Below are positions 1-8,528 of a DNA stretch of 64,000 nucleotides, piece after piece. The notes under the pieces are model-generated. The model searched no databases. It was not told where the DNA came from and saw only the letters and a list, made by a program, of their open reading frames with translations. Every line of letters starts with the position of its first letter. Position 1 is the stretch's first letter. The stretch is from Stenotrophomonas rhizophila (GTDB taxonomy: Bacteria > Pseudomonadota > Gammaproteobacteria > Xanthomonadales > Xanthomonadaceae), in assembly GCF_003751305.1 (NCBI RefSeq), contig NZ_RJKV01000001.1, positions 1,531,586 through 1,595,585 of the forward strand, in the 5' to 3' direction. The translations under genes were made by a program, and so were the position numbers.

Positions 1-2
1 CC

Positions 3-779
3 CAGCTGGATCAACCGGGCGCGTTCGATGACGGCATCGTGGTCGGCGCGGGCAGTTTGAACGGTCGCAGCGTGCTGATCGCCGCGCAGCAGGGCCAGTT
101 CATGGGCGGCGGCGTGGGCGAAGTGCACGGCGCCAAGCTCACCGGCCTGCTGGAGCGTGCCGTTGCGGTGCGTCCAGAGGCGGTGCTGCTGCTGCTCGAC
201 AGTGGCGGCGTGCGCCTGCATGAAGCCAACGCGGGCCTGATCGCCATGTCCGAAATCATGCGTGCGGTACTGGCCACGCGCGCCGCCGGCATTCCCGTGT
301 TCGCGCTGATCGGCAGCGGCAACGGCGCCTTCGGTGGCATGGGCATCGTCGCCCGCTGCTGCACCGCGGTGGTGATGTCCGAAGAAGGCCGTCTGTCGCT
401 GTCCGGCCCGGAAGTGATCGAGACCGTGCGCGGCGTGGAAGAGTTCGACTCGCGCGACCGCGCCCTGGTCTGGCGCGTGACCGGGGGCAAGCACCGCTAT
501 CTGATCGGCGATGCCGTGCAGTTGGTGCCGGATCGCATCGAGGCCTTTGCCGATGCCGCAACGGCGCTGATGACCGCGCATGCCGAGCCGCAGGATCCGC
601 TGGACGCGCTGGAACAGGCGCAGGCCCAGCTGGGTGCACGGATCAACGCCTATGGCGGCTGCCGCGATGGCCTGGAGGTCTGGCGTCTGCAGGGCATTGC
701 CGATGCCGAGCAGCTGCCATTGCTGGACACCGCTGACTTCCTTGACGCCGTCAAGGACCGGAGCCTGCCATGGAACTGA
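3..779 (+). CDS. mdcD: Malonate decarboxylase, beta subunit (5' end outside window)
   Basis: Beta subunit of the malonate decarboxylase complex. Together with the gamma subunit it decarboxylates the malonyl group carried on the acyl carrier subunit. The frame is open to the left edge of the window, so the first codons are missing; 258 codons are visible. The crotonase/carboxyltransferase-like fold shows in the Gly-rich stretches GQFMGGGVGEVHG and GSGNGAFGGMG, which resemble biotin-independent decarboxylase beta subunits. The stop overlaps the mdcE start by 10 bases, so translation is coupled. The following genes (E, G, B, H, transporter, regulator) fix the assignment. The GTG at 39 is an internal codon, not the start, since in-frame coding continues upstream of it. 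Confidence 0.9.
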   Translation, partial: QLDQPGAFDDGIVVGAGSLNGRSVLIAAQQGQFMGGGVGEVHGAKLTGLLERAVAVRPEAVLLLLDSGGVRLHEANAGLIAMSEIMRAVLATRAAGIPVFALIGSGNGAFGGMGIVARCCTAVVMSEEGRLSLSGPEVIETVRGVEEFDSRDRALVWRVTGGKHRYLIGDAVQLVPDRIEAFADAATALMTAHAEPQDPLDALEQAQAQLGARINAYGGCRDGLEVWRLQGIADAEQLPLLDTADFLDAVKDRSLPWN

Positions 780-1474
780 CGCCCCTGCTCGATGCCCTGT
801 TCCCGCTCGGCCATGCGGTCACCCGCGAGGACGATGTGCTGGGCGGTACCGCCACCACCGCCGCAGGCGAGGTCACTGTGATCGGCACCGCAAACAAGCT
901 GGAGGTGGGTGTCGATCACGCACTGACGCTGGCCGCCACCGTGCTCGCCAGCACCCGCGCACATCCGCAGCGGCCGATCGTGATGCTCGTCGATACCGCC
1001 GGTCAGCGCCTGGCCCGCCGCGATGAAATGCTCGGCATCAACAGTTACTTCGCGCATCTGGCGCGCACGCTGGATCTGGCCCGTCGCCGCGGCGCGCCAC
1101 TGGTCAGCCTGGTGTATGGCGAGTCCGTGAGTGGCGGCTTCCTGTCGTTCGGGCTGATGGCCGATCGCATCTTCGCCCTGCCCGAAGCGCAGGTGCGGGT
1201 GATGGATCTGCGCGCGATGGCCCGCGTCACCAAGCAATCGCTGGAAAAACTGCAGGCACTGAGCCAGAGCTCGCCGGTGTTCGCGCCGGGCGTGGAGAAC
1301 TACGTCCGCATGGGCGCCGTGGAGGCCGTCTGGGAGGGCGACCTCGCGCAGGCGCTGGTGGATGCACTGAACGCCCCGGTCACCGGCGACCAACGCCGCG
1401 AACGGGGCGCCGAGCGCGGTGGCCGCCTGTTGGCGCGCGATGTCGCCGCTGCCGTGGCCGCAGGCGAGGCCTGA
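770..1474 (+). CDS. mdcE: Malonate decarboxylase, gamma subunit
   Basis: Gamma subunit of malonate decarboxylase (234 aa), partner of MdcD in decarboxylating malonyl-S-ACP to acetyl-S-ACP. The ATG at 770 lies inside the end of mdcD. Visible landmarks are LGGTATTAAGEVTVIG near the N-terminus, VDTAGQRLARRDEMLGI in the middle and GESVSGGFLSFGLMADRIF, the Gly-rich oxyanion-hole type region of the crotonase-like fold. Length fits the family. Alanine-rich C-terminus is normal for high-GC relatives. Confidence 0.92.
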   Translation: MELTPLLDALFPLGHAVTREDDVLGGTATTAAGEVTVIGTANKLEVGVDHALTLAATVLASTRAHPQRPIVMLVDTAGQRLARRDEMLGINSYFAHLARTLDLARRRGAPLVSLVYGESVSGGFLSFGLMADRIFALPEAQVRVMDLRAMARVTKQSLEKLQALSQSSPVFAPGVENYVRMGAVEAVWEGDLAQALVDALNAPVTGDQRRERGAERGGRLLARDVAAAVAAGEA

Positions 1475-1477
1475 ACC

Positions 1478-2116
1478 ATGCGCCGTCACGACCTGGTCTG
1501 GCTCGATCCGCAGGCACCGTGGCATGTGCTGACCCCGGGCGCGGACGCGCGCCTGAGGGCGTGGGCCGAAGCACGCCTACCCTTCGTCGTGGCGCGACGC
1601 GATCCGGCCACCGATGGCGATCAGCTGCGGCTGGGTGTGCCCTTGCCCTTGGCCGAACAACGCCGGCGGCTGTCGCTGCGGATCGAACCAGGCCATGTAC
1701 TGCGTACTACGCCGCCGCCGGCCTTGGCCGAGGTCGCCGAAGGCCTCCCTGCGCCCTGGCGCGACGAGGTAGGCCTGCTGTTGGCCGATACCCGCGATCT
1801 GGACGTGCCCCCGCGCGTGTTCGGCAGTTTCGCCTGGCAACACCTGACCGGCCTTCTCTATCTGCGGGCCAGCTCGGATCTGGACCTGCTCTGGGAGGTG
1901 GAGGATCACGCTCACGCGGATCGACAGGCCGCCCGCATGCAGCGCTGGGAGCGTGAGCACCGCCTGCGCATCGACGGCGAACTGCGCTTTCCGGGCGAGC
2001 GTGCCGTCAGCTGGCGGGAATACGCCAGCGGCGCCGCGCGGGTGATGGTCAAAACCGGTGACGCCTGCTGGCTGTCATCGCGCGACGCACTGCTTTCGCT
2101 GCAGGCCGCTGCATGA
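1478..2116 (+). CDS. mdcG: Malonate decarboxylase holo-ACP synthase (phosphoribosyl-dephospho-CoA transferase)
   Basis: Transfers the 2'-(5''-triphosphoribosyl)-3'-dephospho-CoA prosthetic group, made by MdcB, onto a serine of the apo acyl carrier subunit (MdcC, outside this window). 212 aa. The N-terminus RHDLVWLDP is typical of MdcG. It starts 3 bases after the mdcE stop and its own stop overlaps the mdcB start (ATGA), so maturation enzymes are made in step with the catalytic subunits. Confidence 0.9.
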   Translation: MRRHDLVWLDPQAPWHVLTPGADARLRAWAEARLPFVVARRDPATDGDQLRLGVPLPLAEQRRRLSLRIEPGHVLRTTPPPALAEVAEGLPAPWRDEVGLLLADTRDLDVPPRVFGSFAWQHLTGLLYLRASSDLDLLWEVEDHAHADRQAARMQRWEREHRLRIDGELRFPGERAVSWREYASGAARVMVKTGDACWLSSRDALLSLQAAA

Positions 2117-2979
2117 ACGCGGTCCTGCACCCGGTTCCGGCGCCACCGCCCTCCCCCACGGCGGCGGCGCATCGGTTGGGTCGGCTGGCCATTACCAGCC
2201 TGCACGCCGAGCTGGCCTGCGCCCCCAAACCGGGCCTGGTGACGCCATGGAGCCGGGGCAGCCACCAGGACATGGACGCCGGCACCTTCCTGCGCAGCCT
2301 GTTCGCCCTGCGCGGCTACTTCGTGACTGTCGCTGCCGCTGGCGCGCATGGCACGCCCTTTGAAGACCTGCGCGGGTATGGCATCGACGCCGAGGCGGCC
2401 ATGCTGCGCGCCACTGGCGGCATCAATACCCACCGCGGTGCCATCTTCAGCCTCGGGCTGCTGGTCGCGGCATCCGCCCAACTTCGCCACACCGGGGGAA
2501 GGTCCCCCCAGGGGGTCGAGGTCTGTCTGGGCGTCCGCGAGCACTGGGCGTCCGCCCTGCTCACTGCACCGTTGAACAGCGACAGCCCCGGTCAACGTGC
2601 CCGCCAGCGCCATGGCGTCGCCGGTGTCCGCGAGCAGGCGGCGCAGGGGTTTCCGCTGCTGCGCGAGGTCGCCCTGCCTGCCTTGCAGGCCGCACTGCGT
2701 GACACGGAGGATCGGCAGGCGGCCATGGTCCACACCCTGATGTCGCTCGTCGCGGTGACTACCGATCTCAACCTGCTGCATCGCGGCGGCGAGCGTGGAT
2801 TGGCTTTCGCACAGCAGCACGCACGACGTTTTCTCGCGGAGGGCGGCGCACTGCAGCCCGGCTGGCGGGCGCGGCTCGGGCCGGTGTGCGATGCCTTCGA
2901 GGCCAAGCGCCTGAGCCCGGGTGGCAGTGCCGATCTGCTGGCCTGTGCCTGGTTCCTGCACCAGCAGGAGGCTGCATGA
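2113..2979 (+). CDS. mdcB: Triphosphoribosyl-dephospho-CoA synthase
   Basis: CitG-like enzyme (288 aa) that makes the prosthetic-group precursor from dephospho-CoA and ATP. Diagnostic segments are ELACAPKPGLVTPWSRGSHQ and the acidic DMDAGTF motif, then GGINTHRGAIFSLGLL and a C-terminal TDLNLLHRGG block, all as in CitG/MdcB. ATGA overlaps with both neighbours. Between 2504 and 2525 the coding strand carries three homopolymer runs (5 G, 6 C, 5 G) around a small hairpin; the reading frame is intact through them. Confidence 0.9.
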   Translation: MNAVLHPVPAPPPSPTAAAHRLGRLAITSLHAELACAPKPGLVTPWSRGSHQDMDAGTFLRSLFALRGYFVTVAAAGAHGTPFEDLRGYGIDAEAAMLRATGGINTHRGAIFSLGLLVAASAQLRHTGGRSPQGVEVCLGVREHWASALLTAPLNSDSPGQRARQRHGVAGVREQAAQGFPLLREVALPALQAALRDTEDRQAAMVHTLMSLVAVTTDLNLLHRGGERGLAFAQQHARRFLAEGGALQPGWRARLGPVCDAFEAKRLSPGGSADLLACAWFLHQQEAA

Positions 2980-3893
2980 GCCTGGTCCTGCTCTGTTCTG
3001 GCCAAGGCGGGCAGCACCCTGGCATGTTCGGGCGCGTGGGTGGTAACGCAAGAGCGCAGCCGGTACTCAATCTTGCCAGCGAGCTGCTCGGCGCGCCGAT
3101 CGAGCAGATCGCCGCGGAAGACGGGCGCTTCCGCAATGCCGTCGCCCAGCCACTGGTGTGCGCGGCCGCGCTTGCTCATTGGGAAGGGCTGCGTGACGCG
3201 CTGCCCCCTGTTACCGCCGTTGCCGGGTACAGCGCAGGCGAACTGGCGGCGCATGCGGTCGCCGGCAGCTTCGACACGGCGACCTGTCTGCGCCTGGCAC
3301 TGAAACGCGCACGTCTCATGGATGCAGCGACGCCGGGCGACGCCGGCCTGCTGGCGGTGATCGGGCTGGATGACGTACGGATCGCACGCCTGTGCGCCGC
3401 GCACGGCATTTTCCTTGCCATCGTCAACGGACCGGACCATGTCGTGCTGGGTGGCACGCGCGCAGCGCTCACCGCGGCATCGGCAGAGGCCGCCACCAGC
3501 GGTGCGCGTGTGGTGCCCCTGCCGGTCTGCGTGCCGGCGCACACCCCGCTGCTGACAGTTGCCGCGCAGGGATTCGAAGATGCGCTGCACTCGGTCACGC
3601 TGCGCCCGCCCGGGCTGCGGCTGCTGGCGGGCATCGATGGTCGTGTGGTCGGCGATGTCGACCGGGTGGTGGCGACCCTGTCGGCGCAGATTTCCCAGCC
3701 GCTGCAATGGCACGTCGTGCTGCAGCAGGCGGTCGAGCGCGGTGGGCGCGTGTTTCTGGAACTGGGCCCTGGCGCGGCGTTGAGTCGTCGCGCCCGCGAG
3801 CTGCATCCGCAGCTCGAGGCCCGTTCCGTCGAGGATTTCCAGACGCTGGAGGGCGTTCTGGAGTGGGTGGACCGCGCATGCGCACGCGCATGA
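2976..3893 (+). CDS. mdcH: Malonate decarboxylase, malonyl-CoA:ACP transacylase subunit
   Basis: Acyltransferase that primes the system by loading malonyl onto the acetylated carrier (305 aa). The start at 2976 overlaps the mdcB stop as ATGA, and the protein opens with LLCSGQGGQHPGMF, the FabD-type N-terminus. The catalytic serine sits in GYSAGE and the second active-site region in NGPDHVVLGG. Last of the tightly coupled mdc genes; 88 bases separate it from the transporter. Confidence 0.9.
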   Translation: MSLVLLCSGQGGQHPGMFGRVGGNARAQPVLNLASELLGAPIEQIAAEDGRFRNAVAQPLVCAAALAHWEGLRDALPPVTAVAGYSAGELAAHAVAGSFDTATCLRLALKRARLMDAATPGDAGLLAVIGLDDVRIARLCAAHGIFLAIVNGPDHVVLGGTRAALTAASAEAATSGARVVPLPVCVPAHTPLLTVAAQGFEDALHSVTLRPPGLRLLAGIDGRVVGDVDRVVATLSAQISQPLQWHVVLQQAVERGGRVFLELGPGAALSRRARELHPQLEARSVEDFQTLEGVLEWVDRACARA

Positions 3894-3981
3894 GGGCTCG
3901 CCGGTAAGAGTTGCATCACGTAAACCCCAGGTGGCGGGTCGCCATCATGCTGCACGCGTATCAAGTGTCTCGGGAGGGCGC

Positions 3982-5325
3982 ATGAGTCCGCAAATCGCAA
4001 CGATCATCGGCTTGGTGATCATGTTCATCGTGGCCACTGCGCTACCCATCAACATGGGTGCAGTCGCCTTCGCGCTGGCCTTCATCATCGGCGGCCTGTT
4101 CGTCGGAATGGAGGGCAAGGAGGTCTTGGCCGGGTTCCCGGGCGACCTGTTCCTGACCTTGGTCGGCATCACATATCTGTTTGCCATCGCGCAGAAGAAC
4201 GGCACCATCGACCTGCTCGTGCATTGGGCGGTCAAGGCCGTGCGCGGACACATCGTGGCCATTCCGTGGGTGATGTTCGTGGTGACCGCCGTGCTGACCG
4301 CCTTCGGTGCGCTCGGCCCGGCGGCAGTGGCCATCATCGGTCCGGTCGCGCTGCGCTTTGCCAAGCAGTACAAGATCAACCCGCTGATGATGGGCCTGCT
4401 GGTGATCCATGGCGCGCAGGCCGGTGGCTTCTCGCCGATCAGTGTGTATGGCGGCATCACCAACCAGGTGGTGCAGAAGGCCGGCCTGGAAGTCACGGAA
4501 ATGGCCGTGTTCCTGACCAGCCTGGGCTTCAACCTGCTGATGGGCATCATCTGCTTCTTCGCCTTTGGCGGGCTGGCCCTGATGCGTCGCGCACCGACGG
4601 CGACCGAACCGCTGATCGCCGGCAGCCAGGCGTCCTCGCGCCAGTTTGCGATCGAAGGTCACGGCGCCCTGGTCTCGGCCGGTGGCGGCACGCTCTCCAA
4701 TGATCCGGACGCGCTGGATGACGTGCGCATCAACCGCGAGCGCGTGTTCACCCTGATCGGCCTGCTTGGCCTGGGGATCGCCGCGCTGGTCTACAACCTC
4801 AACGTCGGCCTGGTCTCGATCACCGTCGCAGTGGTGCTGGCCCTGCTCTCGCCCAACTCGCAGAAGGGTGCGGTGGATGGCATCAGCTGGTCGACCGTGC
4901 TGCTGATCAGCGGTGTGGTGACCTACGTGGCGGTGTTGCAGCAGGCCGGTGCGGTGGACTACATCGGTCACGGCGTAGGTGCGATCGGCATTCCATTGCT
5001 GGGTGCCCTGCTCGTCTGCTACGTCGGCGGCATCGTATCGGCCTTCGCCTCCTCGGCGGCGGTACTCGGTGCCACGATTCCACTGGCGGTGCCGTTCCTG
5101 ATGCAGGGCCATCTCAGCGCAGCGGGGGTGATCTGCGCCCTGGCGATCTCCTCCACCGTGGTGGACGTGAGCCCGTTCTCCACCAACGGTGCACTGGTCG
5201 TCGCCTCGGCGGCGAAAGAAGAGCGCGAAGCGCTGTTCCGCCGCTTCCTGGTCTACAGCGGTCTGGTCGTCGCCTTCGGCCCGTTGCTGGCGTGGCTGCT
5301 GTTCGTCGTGCCAGGCTGGATGTGA
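3982..5325 (+). CDS. MatC-like malonate/dicarboxylate transporter
   Basis: Inner-membrane carrier (447 aa, about 12 membrane spans) of the MatC_N / SLC13-like group, expected to import malonate for the decarboxylase. The N-terminus IATIIGLVIMFIVATALPIN and the motif GAQAGGFSPISVYGGI are characteristic. The second half repeats the pattern with ISSTVVDVSPFSTNGAL. The start at 3982 was chosen because GGGAGG lies just upstream; the frame is open further upstream but without membrane character. Located between mdcH and the regulator, on the same strand. It is not the MdcL/MdcM two-gene carrier of other mdc operons. The substrate is inferred from context. Confidence 0.82.
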   Translation: MSPQIATIIGLVIMFIVATALPINMGAVAFALAFIIGGLFVGMEGKEVLAGFPGDLFLTLVGITYLFAIAQKNGTIDLLVHWAVKAVRGHIVAIPWVMFVVTAVLTAFGALGPAAVAIIGPVALRFAKQYKINPLMMGLLVIHGAQAGGFSPISVYGGITNQVVQKAGLEVTEMAVFLTSLGFNLLMGIICFFAFGGLALMRRAPTATEPLIAGSQASSRQFAIEGHGALVSAGGGTLSNDPDALDDVRINRERVFTLIGLLGLGIAALVYNLNVGLVSITVAVVLALLSPNSQKGAVDGISWSTVLLISGVVTYVAVLQQAGAVDYIGHGVGAIGIPLLGALLVCYVGGIVSAFASSAAVLGATIPLAVPFLMQGHLSAAGVICALAISSTVVDVSPFSTNGALVVASAAKEEREALFRRFLVYSGLVVAFGPLLAWLLFVVPGWM

Positions 5326-5331
5326 ACCCAC

Positions 5332-5357
5332 GGCGGGCCGGCTCCGGCAGGCCCGCC
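5332..5357 (+). terminator. Hairpin after the malonate transporter
   Basis: An 8-bp perfect inverted repeat (GGCGGGCC at 5332-5339 and GGCCCGCC at 5350-5357) with a 10-base loop begins 6 bases after the transporter stop. There is no T run, so it may be a weak or Rho-assisted terminator, or an attenuating stem ahead of the regulator gene. Confidence 0.4.
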
Positions 5358-5400
5358 ATGACCCGTTAGAATGCTGCACACCTGCACAAGAACTCCTGCC

Positions 5401-6120
5401 ATGCCGCTGGCTCCTGGTCCCCGTCTGTCGAAGAAACGCGTGCCGCTCTATGAAGAGGTCGCCGAGCGCCTGCGCCAGAAGATCTACGACTACGCGTTGC
5501 CGCCCGGCGAGTGGATAGATGAGCCGGTGCTCGCCGAGGAACTGGGCATCAGCCGTACCCCGCTACGCGAGAGCCTGAAACTGCTGGCAGCCGAAGGCCT
5601 GGTGCAGCTGGATGCGGGCCGCGGCAGCCGGGTCACCCGGCTGACCCTGGAAGACCTCAACCAGCTGTTCCCGGTGATGGCGATGCTGGAAGGTCGCTGT
5701 GTACATGAGGCGGTCAAGCGCGTCGATGATGCGGGCATCGAGGAACTTCAGGCGCTGCATGATGCGATGGAAGTGGCCGCCGCCAGTGGCGATCTGGCCG
5801 AGTACTACCGCAACAATTACCTGATCCACGAAAGCCTGCAGACCCATGCCGGCAACCCGTGGCTGATCCGGGTGACGCATGACCTGCATCGCATCCTGAA
5901 GATGCATCGCGGCCGTCAGCTGTTGAGCCCCGGGCGAATGGCGCAATCCCTGGCCGAGCACCGCGCGTTGATGGACTGCATCCGCAACCGCGATGCAGAA
6001 GCCGCTGAGCAGATGATGAACCGTCACCTGCTCAGCCAGGGCGAGGCGCTGGCAGCGTATGTCGCAGCCGGTGGGCAGCTCAACGTACCGGCACCGCTGC
6101 CCAGACAAGGCGGGCTCTAA
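5401..6120 (+). CDS. GntR/FCD-family regulator of malonate genes (MdcY-like)
   Basis: DNA-binding regulator of about 239 aa. An N-terminal winged helix (PLYEEVAERLRQKIYDYALP, then LAEELGISRTPLRESLKLLA) is followed by an all-helical FCD ligand domain. A GntR-type repressor, MdcY, controls the malonate genes of Acinetobacter, so the position downstream of the mdc and transporter genes suggests malonate-responsive control here too. ATG 5401 is preferred because the conserved part begins right after it; an in-frame ATG at 5371 would add ten residues. Neither has a clear Shine-Dalgarno. Confidence 0.82.
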   Translation: MPLAPGPRLSKKRVPLYEEVAERLRQKIYDYALPPGEWIDEPVLAEELGISRTPLRESLKLLAAEGLVQLDAGRGSRVTRLTLEDLNQLFPVMAMLEGRCVHEAVKRVDDAGIEELQALHDAMEVAAASGDLAEYYRNNYLIHESLQTHAGNPWLIRVTHDLHRILKMHRGRQLLSPGRMAQSLAEHRALMDCIRNRDAEAAEQMMNRHLLSQGEALAAYVAAGGQLNVPAPLPRQGGL

Positions 6121-6141
6121 GCGCGCAGGCGCACGTGACGC

Positions 6142-6387
6142 CTAGGCCAGTTCCACCGTCAAGCGTGTCAGCGATTGGCCCAGCAGGTGCAGGCGGATCT
6201 GATCGAGGCTGGTGAAGTAGCAGACGGTTTCCGTACCGGCCAGGCGATAGATGCCGCGCTTGCCGCCGAGCAACACAAACTTTTCCTGGTCCACCAGGTA
6301 CTGGGCGACCGGCGGCACGCCCTGTGCCTTCAGCCCATCGATATCGATGGGTTCAAGCGCGTCGAGATCATGCAGTGCAGTAGTCAT
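6142..6387 (-). CDS. Small hypothetical protein (81 aa)
   Basis: Unrecognised. The protein has an acidic N-terminus (LHDLDALEPIDIDGLKAQG) and a compact segment, QEKFVLLGGKRGIYRLAGTE, that could form a small beta-rich domain. No signal peptide or membrane span. The start at 6387 was chosen because residues further upstream look non-coding; an ATG at 6402 is also possible. It is convergent with the FCD regulator and lies 102 bases downstream of the EAL gene on the same strand. Codon use looks like that of its neighbours. Confidence 0.55.
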   Translation of the reverse strand: MTTALHDLDALEPIDIDGLKAQGVPPVAQYLVDQEKFVLLGGKRGIYRLAGTETVCYFTSLDQIRLHLLGQSLTRLTVELA

Positions 6388-6489
6388 GGTCGCGGGATAC
6401 ATCGTGTGGAGAGACTGAAGCTTAGGTTCCCGGCAGGCAGCGCGGCGTGGAATCATCGTGAGGACGGTGAGAGAGCCTGCCCGCCTTCG

Positions 6490-8046
6490 TTACGCCACAG
6501 GCAACGCGTCCACGGTCACCGGGCGGCCAAGCAGCCAGCCCTGCGCCACCGCCGAGGGCATCAACTCGAACATCGCCTGCGCCTGCTCTTCGGTCTCCAC
6601 CCCCTCCACCACCAGGCCGATCTCCAGCGTACGTGTCATCACGCAGATTGCTTCGATGATCTGGCTGATGGCCGAACCGGTGCCGATCGCACGGGTAAAG
6701 CGCTGGTCCATCTTGATTGCATCCAGCGGCAGCTCGGCCAGATACGCGAAGTTCGAGTACCCGGTGCCGAAATCATCGATGTAGAACGGGTAGCCATCCC
6801 CGCGCAACCGCGCCATGCCGTCGGCCAACTCGCTATGCCGGGTGGTGGATCGTTCCGTGATTTCCAGCACGACCTGCTGGCGTGCCACCCGATGCTGGGC
6901 GGTGGCGGCATTCAAGTAGGCACGGAAATCCGCATCGACCACATCGGTCGCCGAAACGTTGAAGCTGACGTAGAACGCAGGATCCGCGCGCAGCCGGTCC
7001 CCCAGCTCGACCAGCGCCTTGCGCACCACCTGTCGCGCGAGCGCGCCGCCCAACCGCTGCTGCTCGGCCATCGGCACGAAGGTATCCGGCGGCACCTGCT
7101 CACCCTGCTCATTGCACCAGCGCGACAGCGTTTCCACGCCCACCATGCGCCGGTCGGACAGCGCCCGCAGCGGTTGATACACCAGGGTCAGGCCATCGCC
7201 CAGAATCGCCCGCTGCAACTGCTTCGGCAGCGAGCCGTGATTACGCTGGTATGCGCTGATCAGCAGCCCCAGGCCGCTGCCGGCGAACCCGCCCAGCAGG
7301 CACAGGCCGATCAGGATCCACGGCGACTCGGAGAACAGGCTCGACTGCTGCGCCCGTGCCGCCACACAGATATCGAACGTGCTGCTGCAACGGCGGGAGT
7401 GCCGCGTGCTGCCGAGATCAATCCAGGTTTCCTCCCGGAACGGATCCAGTGCGGTCACATCGCCAAACCGCTGGAAGATATGCCGCGCATCGCGGGTAAG
7501 CACCAACGCACCCATGCCCGGCTCTACCTGGTCCACCCGATCGAAGGCGCTGGGTGAGGTGGTCACGATCACATCGCCCTTGGCCGACATGTCTGCGGCG
7601 ACGCGCGCATCGACAATCCCCGAGACGCTGCCCCACAGCCGGTAGCCGCGTACGCGGCGATCCGGATCGGGCATCCGCGCGGGAGTGGCGAGGATGCCCC
7701 ACGCGGCCGAGCAGATCAGCCGATCCTCATGCAACCGGCCGACATCGCGCACATAGCGCGACGTGAACGCCAGCAGGCGCAGTTCGGCCAGATCCTCCCG
7801 CGTGCACGGCCGGCTCGTCAGCGCCGCCGCCTGCTCCAACGTCAGCGAGGAGGCGGCCGCCACGGATTCAGCCTGGAGCAGCAGGCGGTCGGCATAGGCG
7901 TCCAGAACCGCGCGGTCGCGCTGCACCAGCATGGCCTGCGCGGTGAGCAGGGTGATGCCCAGCACCGCGATCGTCGTAAGGGTGACAAAAGGCGCTCGCC
8001 CTTCCAGCGCGATGCGGTAGCGGTGGGCAATCGAAGGTCGTGGCAA
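6490..8046 (-). CDS. Membrane-bound cyclic-di-GMP phosphodiesterase (CSS-motif sensor + EAL domain)
   Basis: 518 aa. An N-terminal membrane span (about residues 20-40) is followed by a periplasmic CSS-motif-like domain with cysteines in SRPCTRE and LICSAAWG, a second span near 245-265, and a cytoplasmic EAL domain to the C-terminus. The signature glutamate is in VETLSRW, so EAL reads ETL. Other metal and catalytic residues are kept: Asn in SFNVSATD, Glu in EITERS, the DD pair in IDDFGTG, Lys in IKMDQRF and Glu in VEGVET. It should therefore hydrolyse c-di-GMP. In E. coli PdeC-type proteins the periplasmic cysteines sense disulfide status. Divergent from the hybrid kinase gene. Confidence 0.9.
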   Translation of the reverse strand: MPRPSIAHRYRIALEGRAPFVTLTTIAVLGITLLTAQAMLVQRDRAVLDAYADRLLLQAESVAAASSLTLEQAAALTSRPCTREDLAELRLLAFTSRYVRDVGRLHEDRLICSAAWGILATPARMPDPDRRVRGYRLWGSVSGIVDARVAADMSAKGDVIVTTSPSAFDRVDQVEPGMGALVLTRDARHIFQRFGDVTALDPFREETWIDLGSTRHSRRCSSTFDICVAARAQQSSLFSESPWILIGLCLLGGFAGSGLGLLISAYQRNHGSLPKQLQRAILGDGLTLVYQPLRALSDRRMVGVETLSRWCNEQGEQVPPDTFVPMAEQQRLGGALARQVVRKALVELGDRLRADPAFYVSFNVSATDVVDADFRAYLNAATAQHRVARQQVVLEITERSTTRHSELADGMARLRGDGYPFYIDDFGTGYSNFAYLAELPLDAIKMDQRFTRAIGTGSAISQIIEAICVMTRTLEIGLVVEGVETEEQAQAMFELMPSAVAQGWLLGRPVTVDALPVA

Positions 8047-8528
8047 CGTCGAGCTCCAGCAGGAACGGTGTCAGTAAGGGCGGCGGTGCCGGGTCAAGCG
8101 TGTGCGGCAGCCGGCAGATCGACAGCATTCGACCTACCGGTGTCATCCAGATGAAAAAACACGGACCTCACGATGGCTCTCTGCGGCATCTTCCCTGTCC
8201 AGCTGATGGAGTCATTCATTCGTCGCCGATAGGCCGCCCCTATTGTATAGGCGAGTTCTCAAACATGCTGTCCGCGGTTGCGATGCACCATGAAGCAGGT
8301 CTCTCCAGACCATAGGACGGAAGCTGCCGCATGCCTCAGTTCTTGATGGCCGTTGGCGCTTTCGTATTTATTGCATACCAACGCAGCACTGCCGCGTGTA
8401 TTTCTGTCGAGCATGTTTTCTCTGAGTTCCAGGCATTCCTCGGCGGTGTATCGCGCGCCCGGTGCCGTACCTGCTTCCCTCTTTCTTCCGCCGCTACCGG
8501 CAGCCACGGGACTACTCGAGACCGTCAT
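8047..8528. promoter_or_regulatory. Divergent intergenic region, EAL gene / hybrid kinase gene
   Basis: About 480 bases, less GC-rich than the flanking genes, must hold both promoters. A perfect 13-bp dyad, CCTAT-TGT-ATAGG, lies at 8239-8251 roughly in the middle and could be an operator. A second ATAGGC occurs at 8229-8234. An in-frame ATG for the kinase exists at 8331, but codons 8331-8528 do not look coding. No other gene was seen. Confidence 0.4.

Noticed and set aside
2504..2525. Frameshift in mdcB at G/C homopolymers
   Set aside because: The ORF stays intact with the conserved CitG motifs on both sides.
8331..8528. N-terminal extension of the hybrid kinase from ATG 8331
   Set aside because: Residues have no domain or membrane character, and base composition matches the intergenic region. 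GTG 8529 leads directly into the membrane span.
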